DNA of 48,327 nt from Oscillatoriales cyanobacterium CG2_30_44_21 (GTDB lineage Bacteria > Cyanobacteriota > Cyanobacteriia > Pseudanabaenales > Pseudanabaenaceae). The notes under the pieces were generated by a model, which made no database searches, had not been told where the DNA came from, and saw only the letters and a program-made list of their open reading frames with translations. Both the position numbers and the translations under genes were made by a program. The DNA is taken from contig MNZA01000188.1 in the NCBI GenBank assembly GCA_001873375.1, positions 3,088 to 51,414 on the forward strand, in the 5' to 3' direction. Positions 1-8,129 of this stretch are shown in pieces. Every line of letters starts with the position of its first letter. Positions within the stretch are counted from its first letter, which is position 1.

Positions 1-17
1 CGCCAAATATTTGAGAA

Positions 18-1652
18 ATGGGCAAAGACCGCAAAATGTTACCAACTTTTGTTTTTCGTAAGCTGACCTTTGTGCTGCCGATTGCCTTTGGTATTTCTTG
101 CTTAGCAATGCCAGCAACCGCCCAAAATACAACGCTCTATGTAAATCCACGCCTTGGCAGCGATCGCCCTGAGTTGGGGACAAATGCGGCGGCTCCGATA
201 AAAACGATTACCTATGCCCTCAGACGAGCTAAGCCCAATCAGGTGGTAATTATTCAGCTTGCCGATGGCGTTTATAGCGACAAAACAGGGGAAATATTTC
301 CGATTCGACTGCGCCCCAATGTAACTTTGCGTGGCAATGAAACTAATAAAGGGCGTGATGTGGTGGTCTTGGGTGGTGGCGCATGGCGATCGCCCTCAGG
401 TTTTTCCCAAAATGTGGCGATCGCCTTCAGCGATCGCTCGGAACTGCGGGGCGTAACGGTGACTAATCCGCAGCCGAGGGGCTATGGCTTTTGGATTGAC
501 AGTACTAGCCCTGCGATCGCCAACAATACTTTTTTAGACAGCAAGCAAGACGGCGGCATGATCACAGGCAAGTCGAAGGCGATCATCTCCGCAAATCAAT
601 TTTTTCGCAATGGTACGAGTGGACTGGCGATCGAGGGCAATGCTAGCCCCGATATTCGTGGCAACCTGTTTCAACAAACTACTTTTGGGATGAGCATTCG
701 CCAAGATGCAGCTCCCCAAATCACCGAAAATACCTTTACTCAGAATCAAAACGGAGTTTTGATTCAAGGAAATGCTCAGCCAGTTTTGCGGGGCAATGCG
801 ATCGTCAATAACCGCGCCTATGGCTTAACTATTTCCGATCTAGCTAAGCCCGATCTAGGAAAAGCTAATGATGATGGCAATAATAATTTTCAGGGTAATG
901 GCACTTTTGATTTGCAAAATGTCAGTAAAAATGTGATCGCGGCTCTAGGAAATCAACTGGATCAAAAAAGAGTCAAAGGCGATTTGCAATTATCCAATAC
1001 GCGATCGCCCGTAAATTTGTTTGCCAGCAATCCTAGTCAAAATACTCCATCTCCCACATCTGCACAGGCTAATAGTCCTAATCGATTTGCCAATATCAAT
1101 CAACAGCTTGAGCAAACACTCAACGCTAATCAACCGAACATCTTTACTCCTAGTCTTAATGCGCCGCCAACCCTAGTTACCGCTAATCCATTGCCTCAAA
1201 GTAATAGCTCGAATTTTACATTTAACGCGGCAACTCAAGCTAATAGTTCTTTTTGGTATGAGCCAGTCACATCGATAATTGTCCGCATTACGCCCAGACA
1301 GTTTAATGCTCCTCTGCCAACTAACCTCGAGATTATTGCCAGCTTGCCTCCCGTCCGTTCCACTCCTCCTGCCAATGAGCCGACCAATCAACCCATTCTG
1401 ATTGCGCCCCTCGCGAATACCAGTCTCACGCCGCAGGAGCCGCCCCGCTATCGCGTGGTTGTGCCAGTATCGTCTCCCAATGCCGTTGCACAGGTACGCC
1501 AGATCGTTCCTAATTCCTTTGCCTCGCGGTTAAATGGAAACTTAGTAGTACAGATTGGCGCTTATAGCGATCGGCGGATCGCTGAGGGGCAGGTGATCCG
1601 CCTTTCTCAAAAAGGCTTATCCGCTAAAATTGAAGCTATCCAAACCCAGTAA
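18..1652 (+). CDS. Exported DUF1565 / right-handed beta-helix protein with a C-terminal SPOR-like segment
   Basis: This 544-residue protein begins with a signal peptide (basic start, hydrophobic stretch, cleavage likely after PATAQ near residue 36). Next comes a DUF1565-type segment (YVNPRLGSD, then ITYALRRAK), typical of cyanobacterial surface or periplasmic parallel beta-helix proteins. Residues of roughly 110-310 contain repeated beta-helix turns of the form N-x-F-x-x-N/G (NNTFLDS, ANQFFRNG, GNLFQQT, ENTFTQNQ). Residues of about 330-430 are an N/Q/S/P-rich linker. The end (VVQIGAYSDRRIAEGQVIRL) resembles the first half of a SPOR peptidoglycan-binding domain; whether the short form is normal for the family is uncertain. 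A second ATG at 36 would shorten the start by six residues without harming the signal peptide. The stop codon lies inside the palindrome that follows. The substrate is unknown. Confidence 0.8.
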   Translation: MGKDRKMLPTFVFRKLTFVLPIAFGISCLAMPATAQNTTLYVNPRLGSDRPELGTNAAAPIKTITYALRRAKPNQVVIIQLADGVYSDKTGEIFPIRLRPNVTLRGNETNKGRDVVVLGGGAWRSPSGFSQNVAIAFSDRSELRGVTVTNPQPRGYGFWIDSTSPAIANNTFLDSKQDGGMITGKSKAIISANQFFRNGTSGLAIEGNASPDIRGNLFQQTTFGMSIRQDAAPQITENTFTQNQNGVLIQGNAQPVLRGNAIVNNRAYGLTISDLAKPDLGKANDDGNNNFQGNGTFDLQNVSKNVIAALGNQLDQKRVKGDLQLSNTRSPVNLFASNPSQNTPSPTSAQANSPNRFANINQQLEQTLNANQPNIFTPSLNAPPTLVTANPLPQSNSSNFTFNAATQANSSFWYEPVTSIIVRITPRQFNAPLPTNLEIIASLPPVRSTPPANEPTNQPILIAPLANTSLTPQEPPRYRVVVPVSSPNAVAQVRQIVPNSFASRLNGNLVVQIGAYSDRRIAEGQVIRLSQKGLSAKIEAIQTQ

Positions 1653-1696
1653 TAAAAACAAAGAAATGGCTACGCCATTTCTTTGTTTTTATTACT
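1648..1696. repeat. Perfect 23-bp-arm palindrome, TAC loop, covering a stop codon
   Basis: Arms 1648-1670 and 1674-1696 are perfectly complementary around the three-base loop TAC; the inner core is AAATGGC-TAC-GCCATTT. The left arm contains the stop codon of the preceding gene. The same inner core recurs at 6401-6455 and (one base changed) at 6557-6597 with different outer arms. Confidence 0.9.
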
Positions 1697-1730
1697 GATT
1701 TGCCAGCGAAGCTGGCAAATCAGATTTTTT
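1695..1730 (+). terminator. Intrinsic terminator
   Basis: A 13-bp stem (1695-1707 with 1711-1723, loop GAA) is followed by a run of six T at 1725-1730. It shares its first two bases with the end of the preceding palindrome. It would end transcription from the upstream beta-helix gene. Confidence 0.75.
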
Positions 1731-1752
1731 GAGTTTGCGCTATATAGCTCGA

Positions 1753-4700
1753 CTAGAACTTACAAGGTCCATTTTTGCCATTAGGACAAACGGTTTGTTC
1801 ATCGGTCTTTGGCAGTTTGCTCTTGTCAAACTTGACCCCAGTTAAATTGCTGCCATTTAACTTTGCCCCATTCAAATTTGCGCCATCGATTTGTCCACCT
1901 GTCAAATTTGCACCTCGCAGATCTGCCTCCGCTAGATCGGTGAAATTTAACTTTGTCCCAGACAGATTTGCTCGTTTGAGGTTGCTAAAACTAAGATTTA
2001 GATACGAGAGATTTTTATTAGATAGATTGCGTCCTTCTAGGGGTTGATTGACAATTTGCCAAGCTAGAAAATATATGGCTGGTAACTTAGTGGCTTCGGC
2101 AGTAGCAGGAGCGCCGATTTTAGTGCCTTTAAAGCTTGCCCCATTTAGGTTAGCGCCTCTAAAGTTAGAACGAGTTAAATTTGCTCCCGCAAGGTCAACA
2201 AATCTCATTTGAGCATCCTTAAAATCAGACCAAATCACACTTGCGCCGACCATCTTCGCTTGATTTAACTTTGCCTTCGCAAAGTTAACCCCATCAAGAT
2301 TTGCGTCTTGAAAATTTGCGCCTTCAATACTTGCATCCTGCATCTTGGCTTTGCTCAAGATCGCCTTAGTAAAGTCAACGTTATCTAGCTTGGCTCCCCT
2401 AAAGTCAGCATTGGTAAAGTCAAGTCCCCGCGCATCTTTAAAAATCCCCCACCGCAGTCCTAGCTCAAATACAGGTCTGTTCATTACTGTGTAAAGCAAA
2501 ACAGCTATACCGATTGCACCTAAGCCCAGCGCAGGAAACTTGAGATAGTTCTGCCACAACGACTCAATGCTGACACTAGGCATGGAGGCTTGCGGCTTGG
2601 GAGGCATCGCTGCCGATGGTTCCGTCGGCTCAAAGCGATCGTCTGTAAAGCGATTGAAGTCTATCTGATCAGGAGGCGCAGACATTCGAGCTTGATTTGC
2701 GTCACCGAAATTTTGCATCGGTTGGCGGCGATCGCGGGGAATGGCTCTGGTTTCGCCCGTACTCATGGTTGAGTCTGACCGTCTAGCGATCGGCGGCTGA
2801 GTGCGGGAAGATGTGGGCATACTGGCACTGCTGACAACTGTGATGTTGTCCGACAAATCGCCGCTTTCTAAGAGTCCCGACCAGTCATTATCATCGTTGT
2901 GGATTTCCAGCCCCAGTTCTTCAAAGTCAGGAAGTTTGGGCTGCTTGCGTCCAGATGAAGGAGATGAACCTCCCCGCAATCGATCCTGAGCAGCATAGTC
3001 AGGAGTTGTCATGGGGCGATGTGACATATTGCTCTGCGAAGGATTAACTCCGCGCGTCGTCGGTGAGGTTAATACATCCGATAAAACTGTGTCAGCATCT
3101 AGTAAATCTGACCAACTTTGGTCAATAGAGCCAATCGATTTATTTTTTCTAAACTTACTTGAGTCCAATTCGTCATTGTGAAAACTGTCAAAATTGCGAT
3201 CATCTATGTTTCCCGAACTGCCACTGACTTGCTGGGGCGGCGTTAGAGGGAGGCTAGGGTTAGACGGTGGTTGCTTGGGCTGAGTGTTACCCCGCATGGG
3301 AGGCAAGGGCAGCATGAAAGGCGGCGGCGGTGGACTGCTGCTTGGCTGTGCAGGCGGACTCGGCGGTGTTAGGGAGGTGCTAACCACAGGATTGGCAAAA
3401 TTAGAGCCAAATTCATCACTATCAAAATCAGTGCCAATACTATCTAAGTCAAAATCATCCAAAAAATCATGATCCGTAGAGTCAAAGTTGGGAGACGGGA
3501 TCGCCATATTTACATCAGGAGGGAAATCGGTGCTAAGCCCACCGCCGTTGAGCAACTCATTGGCTAGTGATTCCTCAATCCCCAGAGCCGCTTCAAATTC
3601 ATCCTCGGCGATCGCCCTTTCAAACTCGTCTTCAAACTCAAATTTGCCCCCAGTTGGAATCGCTGGAATGGAATCTGGTTGGTAATTAGGAATATTCTCA
3701 GGTTGGGGACGCGAGGGTGTAAGAGTGGTGGGGACGCTAAGTTGTCTTAACGGGAAATCGTCAATTAGGCTGTCACTCTCGAAAGTGGCGAGGTCAAAAT
3801 TTTCGCCGAGAATACTTTCAATCTGATTAGGGAGAACATTGGGGATAATGTCAGGCTGGGGAATGGCGATCGTTTCGGGTGGTGGAACCATCGCAAAATT
3901 ATTGCGAAAGCTAGAGTCGGTGATTTGATCGGCGATCGCTGCTGCAAATTCTTGATCAAAATCATCATCAAGGTGATCGCCAAAGTCATCAAAGTCATCT
4001 AACAAGATTGGCGCTGATTGTGGTGTCCCCAGATCCGTCACCATTGGCTCGGCTAGACTTTCGTAATTACTGTTGTAATTATCATTGAATTCGTCTGGAA
4101 TTTCTGCTGAAATTTGTTCTGGAATAAAGTCATCAACCAAGTCGCTTTCAGCAAACGATGCTTCCGCGATCGCCCAACTTTCTGCATCTTCTATCTCTAA
4201 GTTGATGGCATCAAAATCATCTGGCAAATTGTCTGGAAGTTCATCTTGTAGATTATTGTGAAAATCAAAATTTTCATTGACAAAGTCATCAGTCTCCAAG
4301 CTGGGAATTGGAATATTTTCTGCAAAAGCATCTAACGGATGTAAAGATTCAGCAACCTCTTCCCATTCAGGAGCATAGCTACTGTCAACTAGCTCATCGG
4401 CGTAGTAATCGGCGGCGCTCTCAGCTTCAATGGACTCTTGCCAGTCAATCAGTTCATTGGCATCCACAGCCTCCAGTGCTGGCGCTGACTCCACGCTCCA
4501 ATCAGAACTTTGATTAAAATCCTGCTCGAAACTATCTTCATTTGGCCCATTCCAATCTGGATCGATAGTGGAAATGTCAGGACTAATTTCATCAACTTCA
4601 GCTTCAAGTTCGGCGCTCCAATCATCTGCCAATGGCACTGAAGACTCTGACGACTCGGCGGGTTGCCATGCATCTTCAAACGCATTATCGATAGATGGAG

Positions 4701-6030
4701 CGGAAATAAAACCAGCTTCAGGCTCGGTTCCACCCCAAATCGATTCGTCAGAGGCTTCTCCAATATTCTGAACTGCTTCCCAATTATCCGCAAAAGCATC
4801 TTCGTAGGACTGTGAATCAGGGCTGATAGCTGCTGAGCTAGACCAAATCTCATCACCGATCGCTGCATCTAGGGAGTTATCATCCTGTACTTCCGCGAAG
4901 CTCTGCTCGAAGGAATCAAGGTCATTAGCGCTAGGTAGGAAGGTCTCATTGCTAATTTCATTATTGATTTCATTGTCAAAGACATCTTGAAAATCCTGAT
5001 CCTCTGAGACTAGTGCGGTCGGTTCAGCGGCGATCGCTTCTGCAAATTCAGGCTCAAATTCCGACTCATATTCATCACCTATGCCAGCGATCACTGAAAT
5101 TTGCGTTTCCATCTCAAAGCTATGGTTAAAAATTTCTAGCCCAGATTGGGAGGGCGACTGAAACCCTGCATAATCAGTAAATTGATCAACTTGATCTATA
5201 AATTGATCTTCAAAAGGAGACTCTAATAAGTTTTCGGGATCTTCATAAAATTGACCGACCTGTTCTGAACCACTTGTAAGTTCTTCAAGTTGCTTGCTCA
5301 AATCCTCGCTAATCGAATCCTCAATCTTGGCTATCGATTGCCAATCATCACTGGGGTTGGGTGCTAAATCATTTAGTTCATCGTTTAGGTCAAAGTTATC
5401 TTCAAGAAAGCTATTGAAATCTAAGAAATTTTGTTCGCTATCATCACCGATAGAATCAAGGGAGATAGAGTTTAGGTCATCCAATCCATCGGAGGTATCA
5501 AATCCTAAATCTTCTAAATCTAAAAAATCCCCATCCTCTGAAAAGTTAAGTTCTGCTAAACCCAAATCATCAATCAAACTGTCGTCAAGACTATTGAGAC
5601 TTGATTGTAGTAAAGTCATCGGCTGCGGCACATTAGGGGGAGTGACCTTGGCTCTCGATTCACCTTCCGTATCATCTAGTCTTTGTTTGAGGTCGCTAAC
5701 TATCAACCAGTCAATGTTTTCAACATTACTTCTAGTTTCAGTTGATGTGCCTGTGGGCGATCGCTCTATTTCGGCATCTAGCCCGATCGATTGCAACCAT
5801 TCCATATCTTCAAGATCGTCATCAAGATTGGTGCGGGCTAGTGACGGAGATGGAGATTTTGCTACAGGCTGAATTGTGGTTTTGGGCGGCTCAGTAAAGC
5901 CGCCAATTTTTGTACCTAGATCAGACATGATCATCCAATCGACATCCGAAGCATCCGAAGCTGCCGACCTATTAATTTCAGAGTTGTCAGCGCCCGAACC
6001 CTTCTGTTGGTTATTGTTATTGGATGCCAT
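1753..6030 (-). CDS. Giant acidic protein with W-motif repeats, one membrane segment and C-terminal pentapeptide repeats
   Basis: This is a 1425-residue protein of unknown function. About 1150 N-terminal residues are low-complexity and very rich in D, E, S and N, with a proline-rich tract in the second half of this region (SSPPPPPFMLPLPP), so they are probably disordered. Short tryptophan motifs recur near the N-terminus (VDWMIMSDL, MEWLQSIGL, IDWLIVSDL) and again near residues 970 and 1050 (SWSDLLDAD, DWSGLLESG). A single hydrophobic segment (residues about 1162-1181) is followed by pentapeptide repeats A(D/N)Lxx from about 1197 to 1410 (ADFRGAKLDNVDF, AELRGANL-like units), interrupted near 1300 by a non-repeat stretch. 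With one membrane segment, the acidic part and the pentapeptide helix should lie on opposite sides of a membrane; the orientation is unclear. The gene stands alone between palindromes. Pentapeptide homology is certain; any role (scaffold, membrane organiser) is guesswork. Confidence 0.8.
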   Translation of the reverse strand: MASNNNNQQKGSGADNSEINRSAASDASDVDWMIMSDLGTKIGGFTEPPKTTIQPVAKSPSPSLARTNLDDDLEDMEWLQSIGLDAEIERSPTGTSTETRSNVENIDWLIVSDLKQRLDDTEGESRAKVTPPNVPQPMTLLQSSLNSLDDSLIDDLGLAELNFSEDGDFLDLEDLGFDTSDGLDDLNSISLDSIGDDSEQNFLDFNSFLEDNFDLNDELNDLAPNPSDDWQSIAKIEDSISEDLSKQLEELTSGSEQVGQFYEDPENLLESPFEDQFIDQVDQFTDYAGFQSPSQSGLEIFNHSFEMETQISVIAGIGDEYESEFEPEFAEAIAAEPTALVSEDQDFQDVFDNEINNEISNETFLPSANDLDSFEQSFAEVQDDNSLDAAIGDEIWSSSAAISPDSQSYEDAFADNWEAVQNIGEASDESIWGGTEPEAGFISAPSIDNAFEDAWQPAESSESSVPLADDWSAELEAEVDEISPDISTIDPDWNGPNEDSFEQDFNQSSDWSVESAPALEAVDANELIDWQESIEAESAADYYADELVDSSYAPEWEEVAESLHPLDAFAENIPIPSLETDDFVNENFDFHNNLQDELPDNLPDDFDAINLEIEDAESWAIAEASFAESDLVDDFIPEQISAEIPDEFNDNYNSNYESLAEPMVTDLGTPQSAPILLDDFDDFGDHLDDDFDQEFAAAIADQITDSSFRNNFAMVPPPETIAIPQPDIIPNVLPNQIESILGENFDLATFESDSLIDDFPLRQLSVPTTLTPSRPQPENIPNYQPDSIPAIPTGGKFEFEDEFERAIAEDEFEAALGIEESLANELLNGGGLSTDFPPDVNMAIPSPNFDSTDHDFLDDFDLDSIGTDFDSDEFGSNFANPVVSTSLTPPSPPAQPSSSPPPPPFMLPLPPMRGNTQPKQPPSNPSLPLTPPQQVSGSSGNIDDRNFDSFHNDELDSSKFRKNKSIGSIDQSWSDLLDADTVLSDVLTSPTTRGVNPSQSNMSHRPMTTPDYAAQDRLRGGSSPSSGRKQPKLPDFEELGLEIHNDDNDWSGLLESGDLSDNITVVSSASMPTSSRTQPPIARRSDSTMSTGETRAIPRDRRQPMQNFGDANQARMSAPPDQIDFNRFTDDRFEPTEPSAAMPPKPQASMPSVSIESLWQNYLKFPALGLGAIGIAVLLYTVMNRPVFELGLRWGIFKDARGLDFTNADFRGAKLDNVDFTKAILSKAKMQDASIEGANFQDANLDGVNFAKAKLNQAKMVGASVIWSDFKDAQMRFVDLAGANLTRSNFRGANLNGASFKGTKIGAPATAEATKLPAIYFLAWQIVNQPLEGRNLSNKNLSYLNLSFSNLKRANLSGTKLNFTDLAEADLRGANLTGGQIDGANLNGAKLNGSNLTGVKFDKSKLPKTDEQTVCPNGKNGPCKF

Positions 6031-6073
6031 CGATCAATCCTCGTTATTATCTTCTAACTGGCTCTATGTGGGC

Positions 6074-6150
6074 ATACAGCGCTTTTCGCTCAAACCCGAA
6101 CCGAGAATAATTTTTTCGCAGCGCTTCCAAAATTATTCTTGTGGTTTGTC
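6074..6150 (+). repeat. Degenerate copy of the dispersed boxed palindrome element
   Basis: A left-box sequence, ACAGCGCTTTTCGCT followed by CAAACCC (6076-6097), precedes weak inverted arms (AGAATAATTTT near 6104 and AAAATTATTCT at 6129-6139). The arm sequence resembles that of the copy at 21185-21233. Confidence 0.55.
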
Positions 6151-6400
6151 GGATCAAAATTTGCTGTAATTAAAAACCTTAGGCTATAACGCACGCGCAA
6201 CGTTCGCTACAGTTTTTAAGGTTTCATCTTTAAATTAAGCCAAAATTACGCCAAGATGCTTAGTGATCTATGTTGACCTGACCTAAAAAATATTCAAGCC
6301 TAATTTAAACCTACAAATTAAGCTTAGCAATAATATTAATGAAATTTTAGCAAAGTAAACTATACCCCATCTGTCAACTTTGCTCAAAACTCAGCAAATC

Positions 6401-6484
6401 TAATTGTTTTCTAATTCAGAAATGGCTACGCCATTTCTGAATTAGAAAACAATTAATGGCGGCGCATTGCGCCGCCATTAATTG
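6401..6484. repeat. Two chained perfect palindromes
   Basis: The first has 26-bp perfect arms (6401-6426 and 6430-6455) around TAC, with core AAATGGC-TAC-GCCATTT. The second has 16-bp perfect arms (6450-6465 and 6469-6484) around ATT, with core GGCGGCGC-ATT-GCGCCGCC. The last six bases of the first right arm (CAATTA) are also the first six of the second left arm. A short GGGGCATTGCCCC hairpin follows at about 6494-6506. The gap 6031-6645 otherwise holds AT-rich sequence with no gene. Confidence 0.9.
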
Positions 6485-6517
6485 TTTAATTGTGGGGCAT
6501 TGCCCCTATTAGTGAGA

Positions 6518-6535
6518 CTACACTTTTGTGAATTG
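6518..6535 (+). repeat. 18-base half copy of the palindrome at 28070-28105
   Basis: CTACACTTTTGTGAATTG is identical to the right half of the loop-free palindrome at 28088-28105; the left half is missing here. Confidence 0.7.
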
Positions 6536-6556
6536 TAGAATAAACCCAGTATGGTT

Positions 6557-6634
6557 TCTCAAACAAAGAAATGGCTACGTCATTTCTTTGTTTGAGATTA
6601 GAGATGCGGTGCTTCGCGCCGCATCTCTAATCTC
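6557..6634. repeat. Two chained palindromes downstream of pgk
   Basis: Arms 6557-6573 and 6581-6597 (17 bp perfect, then a G-T and a C-G pair round TAC) are a variant of the AAATGGC-TAC-GCCATTT core. They share GAGA with the next palindrome, arms 6594-6609 and 6619-6634 (16 bp), extended inward to a TTC loop with core GTGC-TTC-GCGC. The second sits 11 bases from the pgk stop and may act in termination. Confidence 0.8.
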
Positions 6635-6645
6635 TTTGGATTATT

Positions 6646-7848
6646 TTAAGCTTCGTTTAAAGCCGCAATACCAGGAAGCACTTTACCTTCGAGCAGTTCT
6701 AAGCTTGCGCCGCCGCCAGTGGAAATATGGCTCATCTTGTCCGCGACACCGACTTTTTCCACAGCTGCCACAGAGTCGCCGCCGCCGATGATCGTGATTG
6801 TGCCTGTGGCGGTGAGGTCGGCGAGGGTATGGGCGATCGCTTCAGTACCAACGGCAAACTTATCAAACTCAAATACACCCATTGGTCCATTCCAGATTGC
6901 AGATTTGCATTCAGCAAGGGCGGCTTGGAATACCTTGATTGAGTCGGGTCCAATATCTAAACCCATCCAACCATCGGGAATGTCATTGATGCTGACAGTT
7001 TGAGCATTAGCATCAGGCTTGAAGTTGTCGGCAACCACGACATCGGTGGGCAACAAGAACTTAACTCCGCGATCGGCGGCTTTCTTTTCGAGGGCGCGAG
7101 CTAGATCGAGCTTGTCTTCTTCAACTAAGGACTTGCCCACATTAAGACCACGCGCTTTGTAAAAGGTGAAGATCATGCCGCCGCCGAGCAGTAAATAATC
7201 AACTTTATCGAGCAAGGTTTCAATTACGCCAATTTTGCTGGAAACTTTAGAGCCACCAACGATCGCGGCGAGAGGACGTTTAGGATTATCGATCGCACCG
7301 CTTAGATATTGCAATTCTTTGTCGAGCAAGAAACCAGCGACAGAAGTACTAATGTATTTGGTTACGCCTTCAGTGGAAGCATGGGCGCGGTGGGCAGTCC
7401 CAAATGCATCATTTACATAGATATCTGCCAAGGATGCCAATTTTTTGGCAAACTCAGGATCATTTTTTTCTTCTTCAGGATAGAAGCGCACATTTTCCAG
7501 AAGGGCAATATCGCCATTGTTGAGGGCGTTTACCTGCGCGGCAACCTCGTCACCGATGCAGTCATCAGTTTTGACAACTGGCTGACCAATTAATTCAGAA
7601 AGGCGCACAGCGACAGGATTTAGGCGTAAGCTTTCGATGACACCCTTGGGTCTGCCTAAGTGACTAGTGAGGATGACGCGAGCGCCAGCTTCGGTTAAAT
7701 ATTTGATAGTTGGCAAAGCGGCTCTGATGCGGGTGTCATCAGTGATCTTGCCATTTTCGTCTTGAGGAACGTTGAAATCGACTCTAACTAGGACTTTTTT
7801 GCCTGCCAAGTCAGCCGCAGTCAAGCTTGCGAGATTTTTCTTTGCCAT
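6646..7848 (-). CDS. pgk: Phosphoglycerate kinase
   Basis: Transfers phosphate between 1,3-bisphosphoglycerate and ADP in glycolysis and, in reverse, in the Calvin-Benson cycle; cytosolic. The 400-residue length is standard. Visible family motifs are the N-terminal substrate loop VRVDFNVP (about residues 21-28), [10 protein letters not shown], the hinge region [10 protein letters not shown] and the nucleotide-binding [11 protein letters not shown] followed by [13 protein letters not shown] near the C-terminus. The start MAKKNLASL is the normal position for cyanobacterial Pgk. It is a single-gene unit here, convergent with nothing and bounded by palindromes on both sides. Confidence 0.98.
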   Translation of the reverse strand: MAKKNLASLTAADLAGKKVLVRVDFNVPQDENGKITDDTRIRAALPTIKYLTEAGARVILTSHLGRPKGVIESLRLNPVAVRLSELIGQPVVKTDDCIGDEVAAQVNALNNGDIALLENVRFYPEEEKNDPEFAKKLASLADIYVNDAFGTAHRAHASTEGVTKYISTSVAGFLLDKELQYLSGAIDNPKRPLAAIVGGSKVSSKIGVIETLLDKVDYLLLGGGMIFTFYKARGLNVGKSLVEEDKLDLARALEKKAADRGVKFLLPTDVVVADNFKPDANAQTVSINDIPDGWMGLDIGPDSIKVFQAALAECKSAIWNGPMGVFEFDKFAVGTEAIAHTLADLTATGTITIIGGGDSVAAVEKVGVADKMSHISTGGGASLELLEGKVLPGIAALNEA

Positions 7849-7963
7849 ATTTATTTTTAGTTTGTTTTTAAAAAATTAACTTTTACATTGTCTTAATAAT
7901 CTTACAGAATTAGGTGACTTGATGGATAGTCCACTCTCTTTTGGGCAGTAGCTAAGTGATATT

Positions 7964-8082
7964 TGCAGCGCGAATCGGCGCTTCGCGCTAACTTAAAACC
8001 CAGAGAAAATTTTGAAAGCGGCGCGAAGCGCCGCTTTCAAAATTTTCTCTGTTGTACACATCAAAGTCTCAATAGGCTGTAA
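7964..8082 (+). repeat. Complete boxed palindrome element (copy 1)
   Basis: Left box (GCAGCG ... GCTTCGCGCTAACTTAAAACC, 7965-8000, with an internal insertion), then perfect 24-bp arms 8001-8024 and 8028-8051 around GAA (inner core GGCGC-GAA-GCGCC), then right box 8054-8082 (CATCAAAGTCTC then AATAGGCTGTAA). This is the clearest full copy: box, palindrome, box. The outer arm AGAGAAAATTTTG is shared with the copy at 10391-10441, but the inner arms differ. Confidence 0.8.
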
Positions 8083-8129
8083 ACGGCGCAAAGCGCAGTT
8101 TATGATTAATCTTTTGGGGATACTTAACT

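Noticed and set aside
18-1652. Truncation of the SPOR domain by the palindrome at the gene end
   Set aside because: The short SPOR-like ending may be usual for this protein family, and no continuation of the domain is found beyond the palindrome, so it was not claimed.
4449-4868. 139-codon frame inside the giant acidic protein gene
   Set aside because: Overlaps in another frame of the same strand; leucine/arginine-rich by-product of the acidic codon pattern, with no domain.
5294-5872. 192-codon serine-rich frame antisense to the giant protein
   Set aside because: Mirror of Asp/Glu/Ser codons on the other strand; composition is artefactual.
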